Assembly (NCBI RefSeq): GCF_002749975.1
Contig: NZ_PEIG01000002.1
Span: forward strand, 372,001-436,000
Origin: Gloeocapsopsis sp. IPPAS B-1203
GTDB taxonomy: Bacteria > Cyanobacteriota > Cyanobacteriia > Cyanobacteriales > Chroococcidiopsidaceae
Length of the DNA: 64,000 bases
Reading direction: 5' to 3'
The notes beneath the pieces were generated by a model. It had not been told where the DNA came from, ran no database searches, and was given only the letters and a program-made list of their open reading frames with translations. The translations under genes and the position numbers were made by a program. Positions 1 to 9,317 of the stretch are shown piece by piece. The stretch's first letter is position 1; each line of letters starts with the position of its first letter.

Positions 1-2
1 AG

Positions 3-536
3 TACAGTGGCGATTATAAGCACCTAGAAGCAGTCGAAGCAGCTTACGATGCCATATTGATGGAAAGGTTGCGGATGCGTCAAGAAGGTAAAATTAAAGT
101 ACCTGAAGGTATCCGTTTTGCAGAGCGGCTTACACAAGTACCACCGAAAGAAAATTCATCACCAGTACAAAAATCACCAGAATGGTTACAGCGGTTAGTT
201 GATCAGCCAAGTTTAACAGACATCATTTTGCCAGCAACTGTATTTTCAGGATTAAGTGCTTTAAGCATTTTTTACACGGCTGCTAGCGCTCAAATTCTAC
301 AAATAGCATTGATTGTTGGTGTCGGCACTAGTTTCTTCTTTCTATACCGTAAAGAAAAGAAGTTTGGTAGGGCAGTACTGTTAACTGGAATGGGCTTAGT
401 GACAGGACTCATTGCCGGAGCAATATTTGGTAGTTTACTTTTACCTCAACTCAGTAGTTTAGGAATCTCAGTTGAGCAATTTTCTACAACTCTGACGTTT
501 ATTTTGCTGTGGTTGATTAGCAGTTTCCTGCGATAG
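3..536 (+). CDS. CPP1-like (DUF3353) chaperone-like membrane protein, 5'-partial
   Basis: The frame is open from base 3, before the first ATG at 60, so the gene starts outside the window. The visible part begins in a J-like helical segment (EAAYDAILMERLRMRQEGKI) followed by KVPEGIRFAE, a signature of the cyanobacterial/plastid CPP1 family, whose plant member stabilises protochlorophyllide oxidoreductase. Four hydrophobic membrane segments follow (DIILPATVFSGLSALSIFY; IALIVGVGTSFFFLY; AVLLTGMGLVTGLIAGAIF; TLTFILLWLISSFL), matching the usual J-like plus C-terminal membrane layout. The family assignment is from motif memory; the exact client in this organism is not known. Confidence 0.8.
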   Translation, partial: YSGDYKHLEAVEAAYDAILMERLRMRQEGKIKVPEGIRFAERLTQVPPKENSSPVQKSPEWLQRLVDQPSLTDIILPATVFSGLSALSIFYTAASAQILQIALIVGVGTSFFFLYRKEKKFGRAVLLTGMGLVTGLIAGAIFGSLLLPQLSSLGISVEQFSTTLTFILLWLISSFLR

Positions 537-593
537 AAATACTGAAGTAGGTAAAGGAATTTAAATAAAAATTCCTTTACCTAACGTTATTGC

Positions 594-1292
594 TCAAACA
601 ACTTGAGGTAAAGACTTGTATGAGAGGATATCCACTGCCTCTTGCAAGTCATTCACGATTAAATCAGGCTGATAAATCTCTAATTGAGCGCGATCGCGAA
701 TACCGCACAACACAGCCATCACTTTAACTCCATGTTTTTTAGCAGTCACAATATCAGCTTCTGTATCGCCTACCATCCATGTCTCATAAGCGGGTGGTAG
801 CTCAAGAAGTGCGCGCTTCATCAATAATGGTTTATCATCAACATCGCGCGTCTTTACATAATCATTACTCAAGCAATAACACCGATTTTTTGGAAAAAAT
901 TTACCAAGATCGTGTTGATTGAAAGCGTATTCTAGTTCTCGCACGCGACGCATAGTCATAACAGCCAGATCTATGCCAGCCTGTTGCACTTCTTCTAAAG
1001 CTGCAACTGCACCTGCTGCAAGGCGATCGTACTTAAAGTATGGTTGAGTGTGAACTGTGTCGCGTCGCAGTTGAGCAAATTCTTGTGCTTGTAATTCATC
1101 TAAACCAGAAGCTATACCGATATTCTTCTCTGAAACCCTTGCTCTTTTTAATTCCCAAAACTTAGATTTACTAAGTTGTCTAATGCGCTGGTTCGGAAGT
1201 TTAGTTTTCTGCAGGCAAAGTTGGTAAACCTGATAGTATCTTTCTGATACATCAATGATTGGACCGTCAAAGTCTGTGATAAGTCTTAACAT
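594..1292 (-). CDS. HAD-superfamily hydrolase (phosphoglycolate phosphatase-like)
   Basis: The protein is 232 aa. HAD motif I is DFDGPIID at residues 7-14, with both catalytic aspartates. Motif II is the MTMRR region, and motif III/IV is the late lysine plus GDTEADI with the acidic metal-binding pair. This architecture (Rossmann core with an alpha-helical cap between motifs I and II) fits subfamily IA phosphatases such as phosphoglycolate phosphatase, but the substrate cannot be told from sequence. The start is the ATG immediately before LRLITDFDG. It is transcribed away from the DUF3353 gene, towards it tail to tail. Confidence 0.8.
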   Translation of the reverse strand: MLRLITDFDGPIIDVSERYYQVYQLCLQKTKLPNQRIRQLSKSKFWELKRARVSEKNIGIASGLDELQAQEFAQLRRDTVHTQPYFKYDRLAAGAVAALEEVQQAGIDLAVMTMRRVRELEYAFNQHDLGKFFPKNRCYCLSNDYVKTRDVDDKPLLMKRALLELPPAYETWMVGDTEADIVTAKKHGVKVMAVLCGIRDRAQLEIYQPDLIVNDLQEAVDILSYKSLPQVV

Positions 1293-1395
1293 TTAAATTT
1301 AGAGTGTAAAATTTATTTACACATTAGCTAAATTCTTACACAGTTAAGTTTTAACTTTCTAATCAGTGTGTTTAAGATTACTAATCTAATAGTCA

Positions 1396-2439
1396 TTATT
1401 GAAGACTGCCGCGCTTGTCTTGTTCGCGTTCGATCGCTTCAAACAAAGCACGAAAATTACCTTCGCCAAATCCAGGCGCTTGCCGTCGGCGTTCAATCAA
1501 CTCAAAGAAAAAAGTGGGTTCGCCAAAAATTGGTTGCGTGAAAATTTGAAGTAGCAATGCATCAGGATTTGTATCCTGCCAATCAACCAAAATCTCTTGT
1601 CGGGCAATTTCCTGAAATTCATCTGTCGATAAAGGAATTTGTCGTGCTTGCAACTGCGTGTAGTAGTTCGGAGGAACAGGAAGAAACGCTAATCCCCGAT
1701 TGCGAAGTTTTGCGACACTCGACACAATATTCGTTGTCTGTAAAGCGATATGTTGAATTCCAGATCCGCGATTAATATCCAAAAACTCTTGAATTTGAGA
1801 ATTAGGAGACGCAGGTTCATTGATTGGTAATTGAACTTGGCGATCGCGCGAAACTAAAACCTGGCTGTGTAAGCCTGAGCGATCTGTGTGAATCTTAAAC
1901 GATTGCTTTGTTTGAAAACCCAAAGTATTTTGATACCAAGTGACGGCACGCTCTAAGTCACCTGCGGCTACATTCATAACAATGTGATCGATGCCCGTCA
2001 AAGCAAAGGGAGAGGGAGATAAAAGGTTTTGTTGATCTTCACTTTCTATCTTGTGCTCGATCAAAGTATGGGATAGAGAACCCCAACCAGCAATTTTGCC
2101 AGATTTAATATTCTTCTGCCCATTGTGACGTCGCTCAAGTGGTTGTAATATTTTTGCCCCGTGGGCGATCGCCTGATGCCAAACTCTATCAAGATCCTCA
2201 ATACTAAACGCAATATCAGCTACACCAGGTGGATGCTGCTGCAAAAAATGTGCGACAGGACTCTGGGGCAGGAGTGGAGAAGATAATACAAAGTAGACAG
2301 TGCCACTTCTGACAACTTCAGTATAAGTGTTTCCATCACTGACGCCACGGGTGACTGATTGAAAACCTAAATGTTGAACAAACCAGTTACTAGATGCTTG
2401 GGCATCTTCTACATAAAAATGAACGCGATCGATCCTCAT
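1396..2439 (-). CDS. hppD: 4-hydroxyphenylpyruvate dioxygenase
   Basis: This enzyme converts 4-hydroxyphenylpyruvate to homogentisate, the head-group precursor for tocopherol (and plastoquinone in plants). Two vicinal-oxygen-chelate domains are visible: N-terminal RVHFYVEDA and C-terminal GIDHIVMNVA. The Fe(II) facial triad is present as His in DHIVMNV, His in QHIALQT and Glu in FFELIERR. The C-terminal helix FGEGNFRALFEAIEREQD, which closes the active site, is intact. About 347 aa is normal for cyanobacterial HPPD. The ATG at 2439 was preferred to the TTG three codons upstream because homologues begin at the (M)xIDxVHFYVED strand; a GGAGG lies very close to this ATG, so the TTG remains possible. 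Confidence 0.9.
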   Translation of the reverse strand: MRIDRVHFYVEDAQASSNWFVQHLGFQSVTRGVSDGNTYTEVVRSGTVYFVLSSPLLPQSPVAHFLQQHPPGVADIAFSIEDLDRVWHQAIAHGAKILQPLERRHNGQKNIKSGKIAGWGSLSHTLIEHKIESEDQQNLLSPSPFALTGIDHIVMNVAAGDLERAVTWYQNTLGFQTKQSFKIHTDRSGLHSQVLVSRDRQVQLPINEPASPNSQIQEFLDINRGSGIQHIALQTTNIVSSVAKLRNRGLAFLPVPPNYYTQLQARQIPLSTDEFQEIARQEILVDWQDTNPDALLLQIFTQPIFGEPTFFFELIERRRQAPGFGEGNFRALFEAIEREQDKRGSLQ

Positions 2440-2539
2440 ATCCTCCAAAGATCCAGCACAACAGCTTATCTGTGTGTAAATTTTGCCTAATTTGGCTGGA
2501 TTTGCAGGTCATTCTTAAGCAAGAAACCTCCTCCATTAA

Positions 2540-3253
2540 TTAGAAGAACAAATGACTTTCTGGCTGAAGATTAATTTCCATGGGTACAGCTTGTGGTTCA
2601 GCTGATAATGCATAAAAAATCGCATCCGCAGCCGTTTGAGTACTGAGCATTTTTTTTCGATCTACTTTTAACTGTACGTTATCCCAAAATGGAGAATTTA
2701 CTCCACCAAAGTAGAATAGCGTGAACTTAACACCAAATCGCTTTAACTCTTCTGCCATACATCTACTAAAACCAACAACAGCAAATTTAGAAGCACAATA
2801 GGCTGCAGCCATTGGCATTGAATGCTTACCAAGAATTCCCACAAGATTACAAATATGTCCATTTTTGCGCTCTTGCATCAATTCGGCTGCTGCTTGACTT
2901 GTGTAGAAACTACCCTTAAAGTTAACGTCGAGCATTGCCTCTAAATCAGCAGGTTCCAAGTTCCCATATGGCTTCATAACTCCTGCACCAGCAGCATTCA
3001 CTAAAGCATCAATGTGACCAAACTGGGCAACAGCTTTGTCCATCAATGTATCAACTTGTTGCCGATCTGTAATGTCTGTAGGCACGGTTAAGACTTGTCC
3101 GGCAGTTGCACTGAGTTGACTAGCAAGATGAGAGAGATTGTTGCTATCTCTTGCTGCTAATATTAACTGCGCTCCTTGGTTAGCCAGTTTGTGGCTTAAC
3201 GCCGAACCAATACCACCAGTTGCCCCAACAACTACAACAACTTTGTCCTGCAT
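2540..3253 (-). CDS. SDR-family NAD(P)-dependent oxidoreductase
   Basis: This is a 237-aa classical short-chain dehydrogenase. The N-terminal nucleotide-binding motif is GATGGIG (residues about 10-16), followed by NAAGAG. The catalytic Tyr-x3-Lys is YCASK, preceded by the serine-region strand NLVGILG, where the usual Ser is not obvious. The proline/glycine region after the active site reads YFGGVNSPFW. The protein is cytosolic and the substrate unknown. It is a single gene, convergent with nothing close, and its promoter faces the upstream region of ftsH. Confidence 0.8.
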   Translation of the reverse strand: MQDKVVVVVGATGGIGSALSHKLANQGAQLILAARDSNNLSHLASQLSATAGQVLTVPTDITDRQQVDTLMDKAVAQFGHIDALVNAAGAGVMKPYGNLEPADLEAMLDVNFKGSFYTSQAAAELMQERKNGHICNLVGILGKHSMPMAAAYCASKFAVVGFSRCMAEELKRFGVKFTLFYFGGVNSPFWDNVQLKVDRKKMLSTQTAADAIFYALSAEPQAVPMEINLQPESHLFF

Positions 3254-3477
3254 ACGTTTATTTACATTTCTTTACATCTTTTTTTATCATACTTGGATAA
3301 AACGCCTACATCCAAAGCAATAGAAGTACGATATTCTCAAAGGTTTAAGACAAATAATTAAAATTACGTTACATTTAATTAAGATTCCAATTGACTTTAA
3401 CCGCACTTCAACTAATCCATATCAGGACTGGGAAGCAGCGGCAAAAAAGTTAAAAATATCAATTAAAAGCTCTTTTT

Positions 3478-3593
3478 TTAGCAATGGTCAATATGTTTAG
3501 GACATTATAGAGGCTCAGAATTATTACTCTAACTGACTTTTAACCCTGAACCGTAGGTCTGCGCTTAGCGCGTCCTCTGACCCCTGCTATAGA
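3478..3593. repeat. MITE-like dispersed repeat, copy 1
   Basis: The stretch runs from tttagcaatggtcaatatg through tatagaggctcagaatta, then cttttaaccctgaa, to cctctgacccctgctatag. The same ordered blocks recur near 28230-28400. The ends are roughly inverted (TTTAGCAA at the left, TGCTATA at the right), like a small non-autonomous element. It contains no coding sequence. It lies about 60 bp upstream of ftsH, so it may carry or alter that promoter. Confidence 0.55.
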
Positions 3594-3656
3594 GGGTACA
3601 GCACCCGATAGTAGAAAAGCTGAACTGTTGTATATGCATTGAAAGGCAACTAACTG

Positions 3657-5540
3657 ATGAAACTTTCCTGGAGAGTACTCTTACTGTGGACATTGCCTGC
3701 ACTGGTGATTGGCTTCTTCTTTTGGCAAGGAGCATTTGCTACCGCTCCCACAGATATGAGCAAGAATACAGCCAGTACCCGCATGACCTATGGTCGCTTC
3801 TTAGACTACCTCGATTCTGGTCGTGTCACGAGTGTGGATCTATATGAAGGAGGTCGTACAGCAATTGTAGAAGCCGTTGACCCAGAATTAGACAACCGCG
3901 TTCAACGTCTACGGGTAGATCTACCTTACAATGCTCCTGAGCTAATTTCTAAGCTCAGAGGTGCTAACATCAGCTTTGATTCTCATCCACTGCGCAATGA
4001 TGGAGCAATTTGGGGACTACTTGGTAATTTAATCTTTCCCATCTTGTTAATTGGTGGCTTGTTCTTCTTGTTCCGACGTTCTAGCAATATCCCAGGTGGT
4101 CCTGGACAAGCAATGAACTTTGGTAAATCCCGCGCTCGATTTCAAATGGAAGCCAAAACAGGTGTCAAGTTTGATGACGTTGCTGGAATTGAAGAAGCCA
4201 AAGAAGAACTCCAAGAAGTCGTCACCTTCCTCAAACAACCGGAACGCTTTACTGCTGTGGGTGCTCGTATTCCCAAAGGCGCGCTGTTAGTCGGACCACC
4301 AGGAACAGGTAAAACACTTCTGGCTAAAGCGATCGCCGGCGAAGCTGGAGTGCCATTTTTCAGTATCTCTGGTAGTGAATTTGTCGAAATGTTTGTTGGT
4401 GTTGGTGCTTCCCGCGTCCGTGACTTATTCAAAAAAGCCAAAGACAACGCGCCTTGCTTAATCTTTATCGATGAGATTGATGCAGTAGGAAGACAACGTG
4501 GAGCAGGTATCGGCGGTGGTAACGATGAGCGCGAACAAACGCTCAATCAGTTACTCACAGAAATGGATGGATTTGAAGGCAATACAGGAATTATCATTAT
4601 CGCGGCAACGAACCGTCCTGATGTTTTAGATTCTGCATTACTGCGTCCTGGAAGATTTGACCGTCAAGTTATTGTGGACGCTCCTGATGTTAAAGGACGT
4701 CAAGAAATTCTCCAAGTACATGCACGAAATAAGAAACTGGACGCGAATGTGTCATTAGACGCAGTAGCAAGACGGACACCAGGATTTACAGGAGCAGATT
4801 TAGCCAACTTGCTCAACGAGGCGGCAATTTTGACAGCCAGACGACGTAAAGAAGCAATCTCATTGTTAGAGATTGATGATGCGATTGACCGAGTTGTCGC
4901 AGGGATGGAAGGAACACCGCTAGTCGATAGCAAGAGCAAACGTTTAATTGCCTATCATGAAATTGGTCATGCCTTAATTGGCACTGTGCTAAAAGACCAC
5001 GATCCCGTGCAGAAAGTTACACTGATTCCACGCGGACAAGCACAAGGACTGACATGGTTTACTCCTAGTGAAGACCAAGGATTAATTTCGCGCGCACAAT
5101 TAAAAGCACGAATTACTGGTGCTTTGGGCGGAAGAGCCGCAGAGGATATCATATTCGGCGCAGCAGAAATTACGACAGGTGCCGGTGGCGATTTGCAGCA
5201 AATTAGCGGTATGGCACGCCAAATGGTAACTCGCTTTGGCATGTCAGATTTAGGTCCACTGTCGCTAGAAAGCCAGAGTGGTGAAGTATTTTTAGGTCGT
5301 GATTGGATGGCACGCTCAGAATACTCTGAATCTATTGCTTCTCGGATAGATGCTCAAGTCCGCGCCATTGTAGAAGAGTGCTACGAAAACGCCAAAAAGA
5401 TTATGCGAGAAAATCGTGTGGTCATTGATCGCCTAGTCGATCTGTTAATTGAGAAAGAAACAATCGATGGCGAAGAGTTTCGTCAAATCGTTGCTGAGTA
5501 CACTGATGTCCCTGAAAAGCAATCTGTATCAGCAATGTAA
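3657..5540 (+). CDS. ftsH: ATP-dependent zinc metalloprotease FtsH (FtsH2/slr0228 type)
   Basis: This is a membrane-anchored AAA+ protease; in cyanobacteria the FtsH2 type removes photodamaged D1 protein from thylakoid photosystem II. Two membrane helices flank a lumenal domain (residues about 5-25 and 120-140). The Walker A GPPGTGKT starts near residue 213, Walker B is IFIDEIDA, and the second region of homology is RPGRFDRQ. The zinc site is HEIGH at about 434-438. The MKxSWR start and the tail [14 protein letters not shown] match the FtsH2 subgroup closely. At 627 aa it is full length. It is monocistronic and followed by a strong terminator. Confidence 0.95.
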   Translation: MKLSWRVLLLWTLPALVIGFFFWQGAFATAPTDMSKNTASTRMTYGRFLDYLDSGRVTSVDLYEGGRTAIVEAVDPELDNRVQRLRVDLPYNAPELISKLRGANISFDSHPLRNDGAIWGLLGNLIFPILLIGGLFFLFRRSSNIPGGPGQAMNFGKSRARFQMEAKTGVKFDDVAGIEEAKEELQEVVTFLKQPERFTAVGARIPKGALLVGPPGTGKTLLAKAIAGEAGVPFFSISGSEFVEMFVGVGASRVRDLFKKAKDNAPCLIFIDEIDAVGRQRGAGIGGGNDEREQTLNQLLTEMDGFEGNTGIIIIAATNRPDVLDSALLRPGRFDRQVIVDAPDVKGRQEILQVHARNKKLDANVSLDAVARRTPGFTGADLANLLNEAAILTARRRKEAISLLEIDDAIDRVVAGMEGTPLVDSKSKRLIAYHEIGHALIGTVLKDHDPVQKVTLIPRGQAQGLTWFTPSEDQGLISRAQLKARITGALGGRAAEDIIFGAAEITTGAGGDLQQISGMARQMVTRFGMSDLGPLSLESQSGEVFLGRDWMARSEYSESIASRIDAQVRAIVEECYENAKKIMRENRVVIDRLVDLLIEKETIDGEEFRQIVAEYTDVPEKQSVSAM

Positions 5541-5573
5541 ACGCTCCCAAGTCACTAAAATATTAAGTTCTGT

Positions 5574-5606
5574 AAATAAGGGCGATCTATTCGCCCTTAT
5601 TTTTTT
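5574..5606 (+). terminator. Rho-independent terminator of ftsH
   Basis: A perfect 12-bp stem AAATAAGGGCGA / TCGCCCTTATTT encloses a TCTAT loop and runs into a T-tract, 34 bp after the ftsH stop. Confidence 0.9.
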
Positions 5607-6124
5607 ATATGAAGTGAACAAGCCCTACTAATTTAGAAAATCCTTGTTATAACACGCAAAGATAGATACCTAAAAGGCATGACACTATCTTTTAGTGCTG
5701 TAAAGCTATAGACACTAAAAATAATACAAAAAATCTCTTCTCTTGTCTTTAAAACAAAGCACTAGCTGATCTCAGGAAATTGGCAGCGTACAGGTGTAGA
5801 TTAGCCTAGCCTTTGACGAAGGTCACAGCTATTTTGCCTGCAGTATTTTTATAATCTGTTGTCCAATATAGCTACAAATTTGCTGCTTTTTAAGTAGCGT
5901 TTGTTTCTTTTGTTACTGTTTATAGAGTGTTCTAGCTGGATTTCTTAAGTGTAAATGCTTAATCTAGGATGTCAATAGTATTAAATCAAACACAAAATAA
6001 CTACTTAAAGATTTAGTTAACGGAACTCTCTAACCTGTTATTCCATCTTAGATCGCGGGAACAATAGCAACAGGAAGTAGCTACGCACCCTAAATTATCA
6101 CCTGGAGCGATTGAAACGACCCCT
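5607..6124. other. Intergenic region and probable leader of sigC
   Basis: This is about 520 bp of AT-rich non-coding DNA between the ftsH terminator and sigC. No reading frame, tRNA or recognisable riboswitch was seen. Its length suggests a long 5' leader or several promoters for the sigma factor gene. Confidence 0.4.
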
Positions 6125-7363
6125 ATGCCAGCAACATCTTTTTACGCCTACACCGCTTACGAAGAGCAATCCCCTCAAGATTTTCAGCAAGAACCTAACG
6201 AAGCTGATTTAATTGAAGGAGATCTGATTGACTTCGATATGGAGTCTAACGATGCGGCTAACTTGCAGCCAGTTAATCGTCGCACCACCGATTTGGTACG
6301 TCTGTATCTACAAGAAATTGGTCGAGTGCATCTTTTAGGGCGAGACGAAGAAGTTTCCGAAGCTCAAAAAGTACAGCGTTACATCCGCTTGGTAGAACTG
6401 CGTTCTCAAGCAGCCAAAAATGGGGATGAAATTATGATTCCCTACGAGCAGCTAATGGAAGTTCAAGAGCGCTTAACATCTGAATTAGGACATCGACCTT
6501 CCCTGGAACGTTGGGCTACTAGCGCTGGCATAGAGGTCTCAGAACTCAAACCAACACTCATTAAAGGAAAACGGCGTTGGGCTGAAATTACTGGTTTAAC
6601 AGTGCAAGAGTTAGAGCAAATCCAAAGTGAGGGCAACCGCGCTAAAGAACACATGATCAAGGCAAATTTACGCCTAGTTGTGTCAGTTGCGAAAAAGTAT
6701 CAAAATCGCGGTTTAGAGCTACTCGATCTTGTACAAGAAGGAACGCTTGGTTTAGAAAGAGCTGTTGATAAGTTTGATCCAACTAAAGGTTATCGATTTA
6801 GCACTTATGCATATTGGTGGATTCGCCAGGGTATTACGCGAGCGATCGCTACCCAAAGTCGGACAATTCGCCTACCAGTTCACATAACAGAAAAACTCAA
6901 TAAAATCAAGAAAGCACAACGGAAAATTTCACAAGAAAAGGGTCGCACACCAACGATTGATGATATTGCAGCAGAGTTAGAAATGACACCGCCGCAAGTC
7001 AGGGAAGTTTTGTTGCGAGTACCTCGTTCAGTATCTTTAGAAACTAAAGTAGGTAAGGAAAAAGACACAGAACTTGGAGACTTACTAGAAACAGATAGTA
7101 TTTCACCAGAAGAAGTGTTAATGCGTGAAGCCCTCCAACGCGACTTGCAGCATTTGCTGGCAGATTTAACTGATCGCGAACGTGATGTCATTTTAATGCG
7201 CTTTGGTCTAGGAGATGGTCACTCATACTCGTTGGCAGAAATTGGACGCGCATTAGATCTTTCTCGCGAACGGGTACGCCAGATTGAATCCAAGGCTTTA
7301 CAGAAGTTACGCCAACCTAAACGCCGTAACCAAGTTCGGGACTACTTAGAGACTTTGGGCTAA
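6125..7363 (+). CDS. sigC: Group 2 RNA polymerase sigma factor, SigC-like
   Basis: This is a non-essential sigma-70 family factor directing RNA polymerase to alternative promoters. The variable N-terminus starts MPATSFYAYTAY, which resembles the SigC proteins of filamentous cyanobacteria. Region 1.2 is DLVRLYLQEIGRVHLLGRDEE. Region 2 contains KANLRLVVSVAKKYQNRGLELLDLVQEG and the -10 recognition segment YRFSTYAYWWIRQGI. Region 3 is RLPVHITEKLNKIKKAQRK. Region 4 has DLTDRERDVILMRFGL and the helix-turn-helix SLAEIGRALDLSRERVRQIE. At 412 aa it is complete. Assignment to SigC rather than another group 2 paralogue rests on the N-terminus and is less certain than the family call. Confidence 0.85.
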   Translation: MPATSFYAYTAYEEQSPQDFQQEPNEADLIEGDLIDFDMESNDAANLQPVNRRTTDLVRLYLQEIGRVHLLGRDEEVSEAQKVQRYIRLVELRSQAAKNGDEIMIPYEQLMEVQERLTSELGHRPSLERWATSAGIEVSELKPTLIKGKRRWAEITGLTVQELEQIQSEGNRAKEHMIKANLRLVVSVAKKYQNRGLELLDLVQEGTLGLERAVDKFDPTKGYRFSTYAYWWIRQGITRAIATQSRTIRLPVHITEKLNKIKKAQRKISQEKGRTPTIDDIAAELEMTPPQVREVLLRVPRSVSLETKVGKEKDTELGDLLETDSISPEEVLMREALQRDLQHLLADLTDRERDVILMRFGLGDGHSYSLAEIGRALDLSRERVRQIESKALQKLRQPKRRNQVRDYLETLG

Positions 7364-7376
7364 AGTGCGAGGTATG

Positions 7377-7405
7377 AGGGCGTGGAATACCATGCCCTGT
7401 TTTTA
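7377..7405 (+). terminator. Rho-independent terminator of sigC
   Basis: A 9-bp stem AGGGCGTGG / CCATGCCCT (one G-T pair) with an AATA loop is followed by GTTTTTA, 13 bp after the sigC stop. Confidence 0.8.
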
Positions 7406-7442
7406 GTTCACAAATCCGCCACTTGCTATTAGAAAACATTTG

Positions 7443-7513
7443 CAATAAATATGTCTTGTTGACAATTAATGCAAATCTTTTTTATAATTATCAATAAATA
7501 TGCTTTGTTGAGA
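7443..7513 (+). promoter_or_regulatory. Direct-repeat element upstream of furA
   Basis: Two 22-bp direct copies lie at 7443-7464 and 7492-7513. Both start CAATAAATATG and continue with a TTGTTGA core; they match at 19 of 22 positions with a period of 49 bp. Between them lies the AT-rich stretch TTATAATTATCAATAA, which resembles a loose Fur box. The second copy ends 8 bp before the furA start. Autoregulation by Fur is known in cyanobacteria; that these repeats mediate it is inference. Confidence 0.5.
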
Positions 7514-7521
7514 AGGTTGTC

Positions 7522-7977
7522 ATGACTGTTTATACAGCTACCTCGCTCAAGGCGGAACTCAACGATCGTGGTTGGCGTTTAACTCCTCAGCGAGAAGTCA
7601 TTTTACACGTTTTTCAAGAGCTTCCTAAAGGCGAACATCTTAGTGCAGAAGACCTATATCATCATTTAGAAGCTCAAGGAGAAGGAATTAGCTTATCCAC
7701 GATTTACCGGACACTAAAGCTAATGGCGCGGATGGGTATCTTGCGGGAATTAGAGTTAGGAGAAGGACACAAACACTATGAAATCAATCAGCCCTATCCC
7801 TACCATCATCATCACTTGATCTGTGTTCGTTGTAATAAAACAATCGAGTTCAAGAATGATTCAATTTTGAAAATTGGTACAAAGACAGCCCAGAAAGAAG
7901 GATACCATTTACTGGACTGTCAGTTAACAATCCATGCGGTGTGTCCTTCATGTCAAAGAGCGTTATTACCTTTATAG
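7522..7977 (+). CDS. furA: Ferric uptake regulator FurA
   Basis: This is the iron- and heme-responsive global repressor of iron acquisition genes. The 151-aa length and the sequence from MTVYTATSLKAEL onwards closely follow Anabaena FurA. The winged-helix domain includes RGWRLTPQREVIL and the recognition helix STIYRTLKLMARMG. The dimerisation/metal domain has the His-rich HHHHLICVRC and two CxxC motifs, CVRC and CPSC. It is monocistronic. The upstream direct repeats and AT-rich Fur-like box suggest autoregulation. It would be the natural co-regulator of the siderophore locus at 47-58 kb. Confidence 0.93.
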   Translation: MTVYTATSLKAELNDRGWRLTPQREVILHVFQELPKGEHLSAEDLYHHLEAQGEGISLSTIYRTLKLMARMGILRELELGEGHKHYEINQPYPYHHHHLICVRCNKTIEFKNDSILKIGTKTAQKEGYHLLDCQLTIHAVCPSCQRALLPL

Positions 7978-8013
7978 ACAGATAAAGTGAACAAGGAGAA
8001 GTGGTATCACACA

Positions 8014-8487
8014 CTATTCTTCGATTTTTTCGATGTTACCTGCTTTGATCCAACCTTCTTGTTCGCCGTTCTCTATACGTATTCTTTGCCAACCCTCGTC
8101 AGAACTTGTTTCTAAAACCGTAAGTTCCTCGTTGTAACCAACTCCACCAATTCGCTCAGCCTCTAAGCTTGGCTCTGAACGTACGCTCAAACCTTGTGCC
8201 CACGTCACTCGTGCCTTGTATGTTCCAGGTGATAGGGATGTTGAAGATGCTTCAGTTGTGTTTGCAGTAGGAGTTGCTTGAGTACTAGATGAAGCTGTAT
8301 AAGGAGATGTTGCAGGAGTAGAACCTCTAGCCTTTACTTCAGCACTATCATTGGAAAATATTGGCTTAGCTGGAGGAGTTGCTACTCTGTGTAAGAAGTA
8401 CAAAGCGGCTGCTACACCACCGCTAATTAAAATAGCTAAAGCTAAGCTAATGCCAAGTAAAAATTTTATAACAGTCTTCCATCGCAT
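8014..8487 (-). CDS. Membrane-anchored SH3-domain protein
   Basis: The N-terminus holds one membrane helix (VIKFLLGISLALAILISGGV), then a Ser/Thr/Ala-rich linker of about 60 residues, and a C-terminal bacterial SH3 domain (KARVTWAQGLSVRSEPS through GWIKAGNIEKIEE). SH3b domains usually bind peptidoglycan or peptides in the periplasm. The ATG at 8487 was chosen over the TTG at 8505 because AGAGG lies at a good spacing. The specific role is unknown. It is separated from the downstream glycosyltransferase-like gene (8539-9270) by about 50 bp on the same strand. Confidence 0.75.
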   Translation of the reverse strand: MRWKTVIKFLLGISLALAILISGGVAAALYFLHRVATPPAKPIFSNDSAEVKARGSTPATSPYTASSSTQATPTANTTEASSTSLSPGTYKARVTWAQGLSVRSEPSLEAERIGGVGYNEELTVLETSSDEGWQRIRIENGEQEGWIKAGNIEKIEE

Positions 8488-8538
8488 TTCAGGAACCTCT
8501 ATCAAACCTTTTAAGTTGAATTCTACGCTCGTCTTGCA

Positions 8539-9270
8539 CTAACGAATATCTTCATAAAACTGCTTCAAAAAAGACGCAGAAACACCAAAACCCCATAAAA
8601 AACCGATATAAACATAGATTGCAGTTGCTTTCAAAGAACCCCAACGCGCTACCCGTCTATCCGAACTTTGCACAACACGATTCACTTGACGTAATCGTCC
8701 TTGCCGCACTAGCTTTAAGCATAAATCTGCTTCTTCCAAGATAGGCAGCTGATTGTCGAACCCACCACAAGTCCAAAAGTCAGTGCGACGGCAAAACATG
8801 ACTTGATCGCCAAAAAGTAATCTAAGTCCTTTAAAAAAAAGATGTGGTCGAAACAATAGAGGAGCGTAATAAGTTTTGAGATAGTTGTGTAGAGAAACTC
8901 CCCAACGTGTAGTCTGTGCTCCTACCATTAAGGAAATAAAACCACCGCCGGCAACAGTTGAATCTGCTAAAGTTTGCTCAACTACTGCGATAAAATCATC
9001 AGGAACTAAAGTATCAGCATGCAAAAAACACAGAATGTCTCCTGTAGATTCAGCTGCTCCCTGATTCATTTGTAACGATCGCCCTCGCCCTTGGGCATGA
9101 ATAACTTTGATACCAGCTTGTTGTGCGATCGCTACTGTTTGATCTTCACTTCCGCCATCGACAACTACAATTTCCCACGCAGGAGGTTCCAAGAAATTTA
9201 GATTGCGCAGAGTACGCTCTAAACAACTTCCTTCGTTTAAAGTAGGTATAACTATTGAGATACCAGGCAT
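8539..9270 (-). CDS. TIGR04283-type family 2 glycosyltransferase
   Basis: The protein is 243 aa. The GT-A fold N-terminus is ISIVIPTLNEG, the sugar-nucleotide region is VVVDGGSEDQT, and the metal-binding motif HADT is at residues about 84-87. A hydrophobic C-terminal helix (IYVYIGFLWGFGVS) suggests membrane association. The GRGRSLQMNQGA and LHADTLVP motifs match the TIGR04283 glycosyltransferases, some of which sit in arsenosugar clusters. No arsenic gene is near, so that substrate is not supported here. Confidence 0.8.
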   Translation of the reverse strand: MPGISIVIPTLNEGSCLERTLRNLNFLEPPAWEIVVVDGGSEDQTVAIAQQAGIKVIHAQGRGRSLQMNQGAAESTGDILCFLHADTLVPDDFIAVVEQTLADSTVAGGGFISLMVGAQTTRWGVSLHNYLKTYYAPLLFRPHLFFKGLRLLFGDQVMFCRRTDFWTCGGFDNQLPILEEADLCLKLVRQGRLRQVNRVVQSSDRRVARWGSLKATAIYVYIGFLWGFGVSASFLKQFYEDIR

Positions 9271-9317
9271 CGAGTTGTAAGGATTAAAATGCGGGGCTTG
9301 AAATAGATACTAATAAG

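Noticed and set aside
1557-1775. Plus-strand frame inside hppD
   Set aside because: Antisense shadow of a strongly conserved enzyme gene.
8539-9270. Arsenosugar pathway role for the GT2 enzyme
   Set aside because: The family name includes arsenosugar synthesis, but no arsM or arsS-like gene is in the window.
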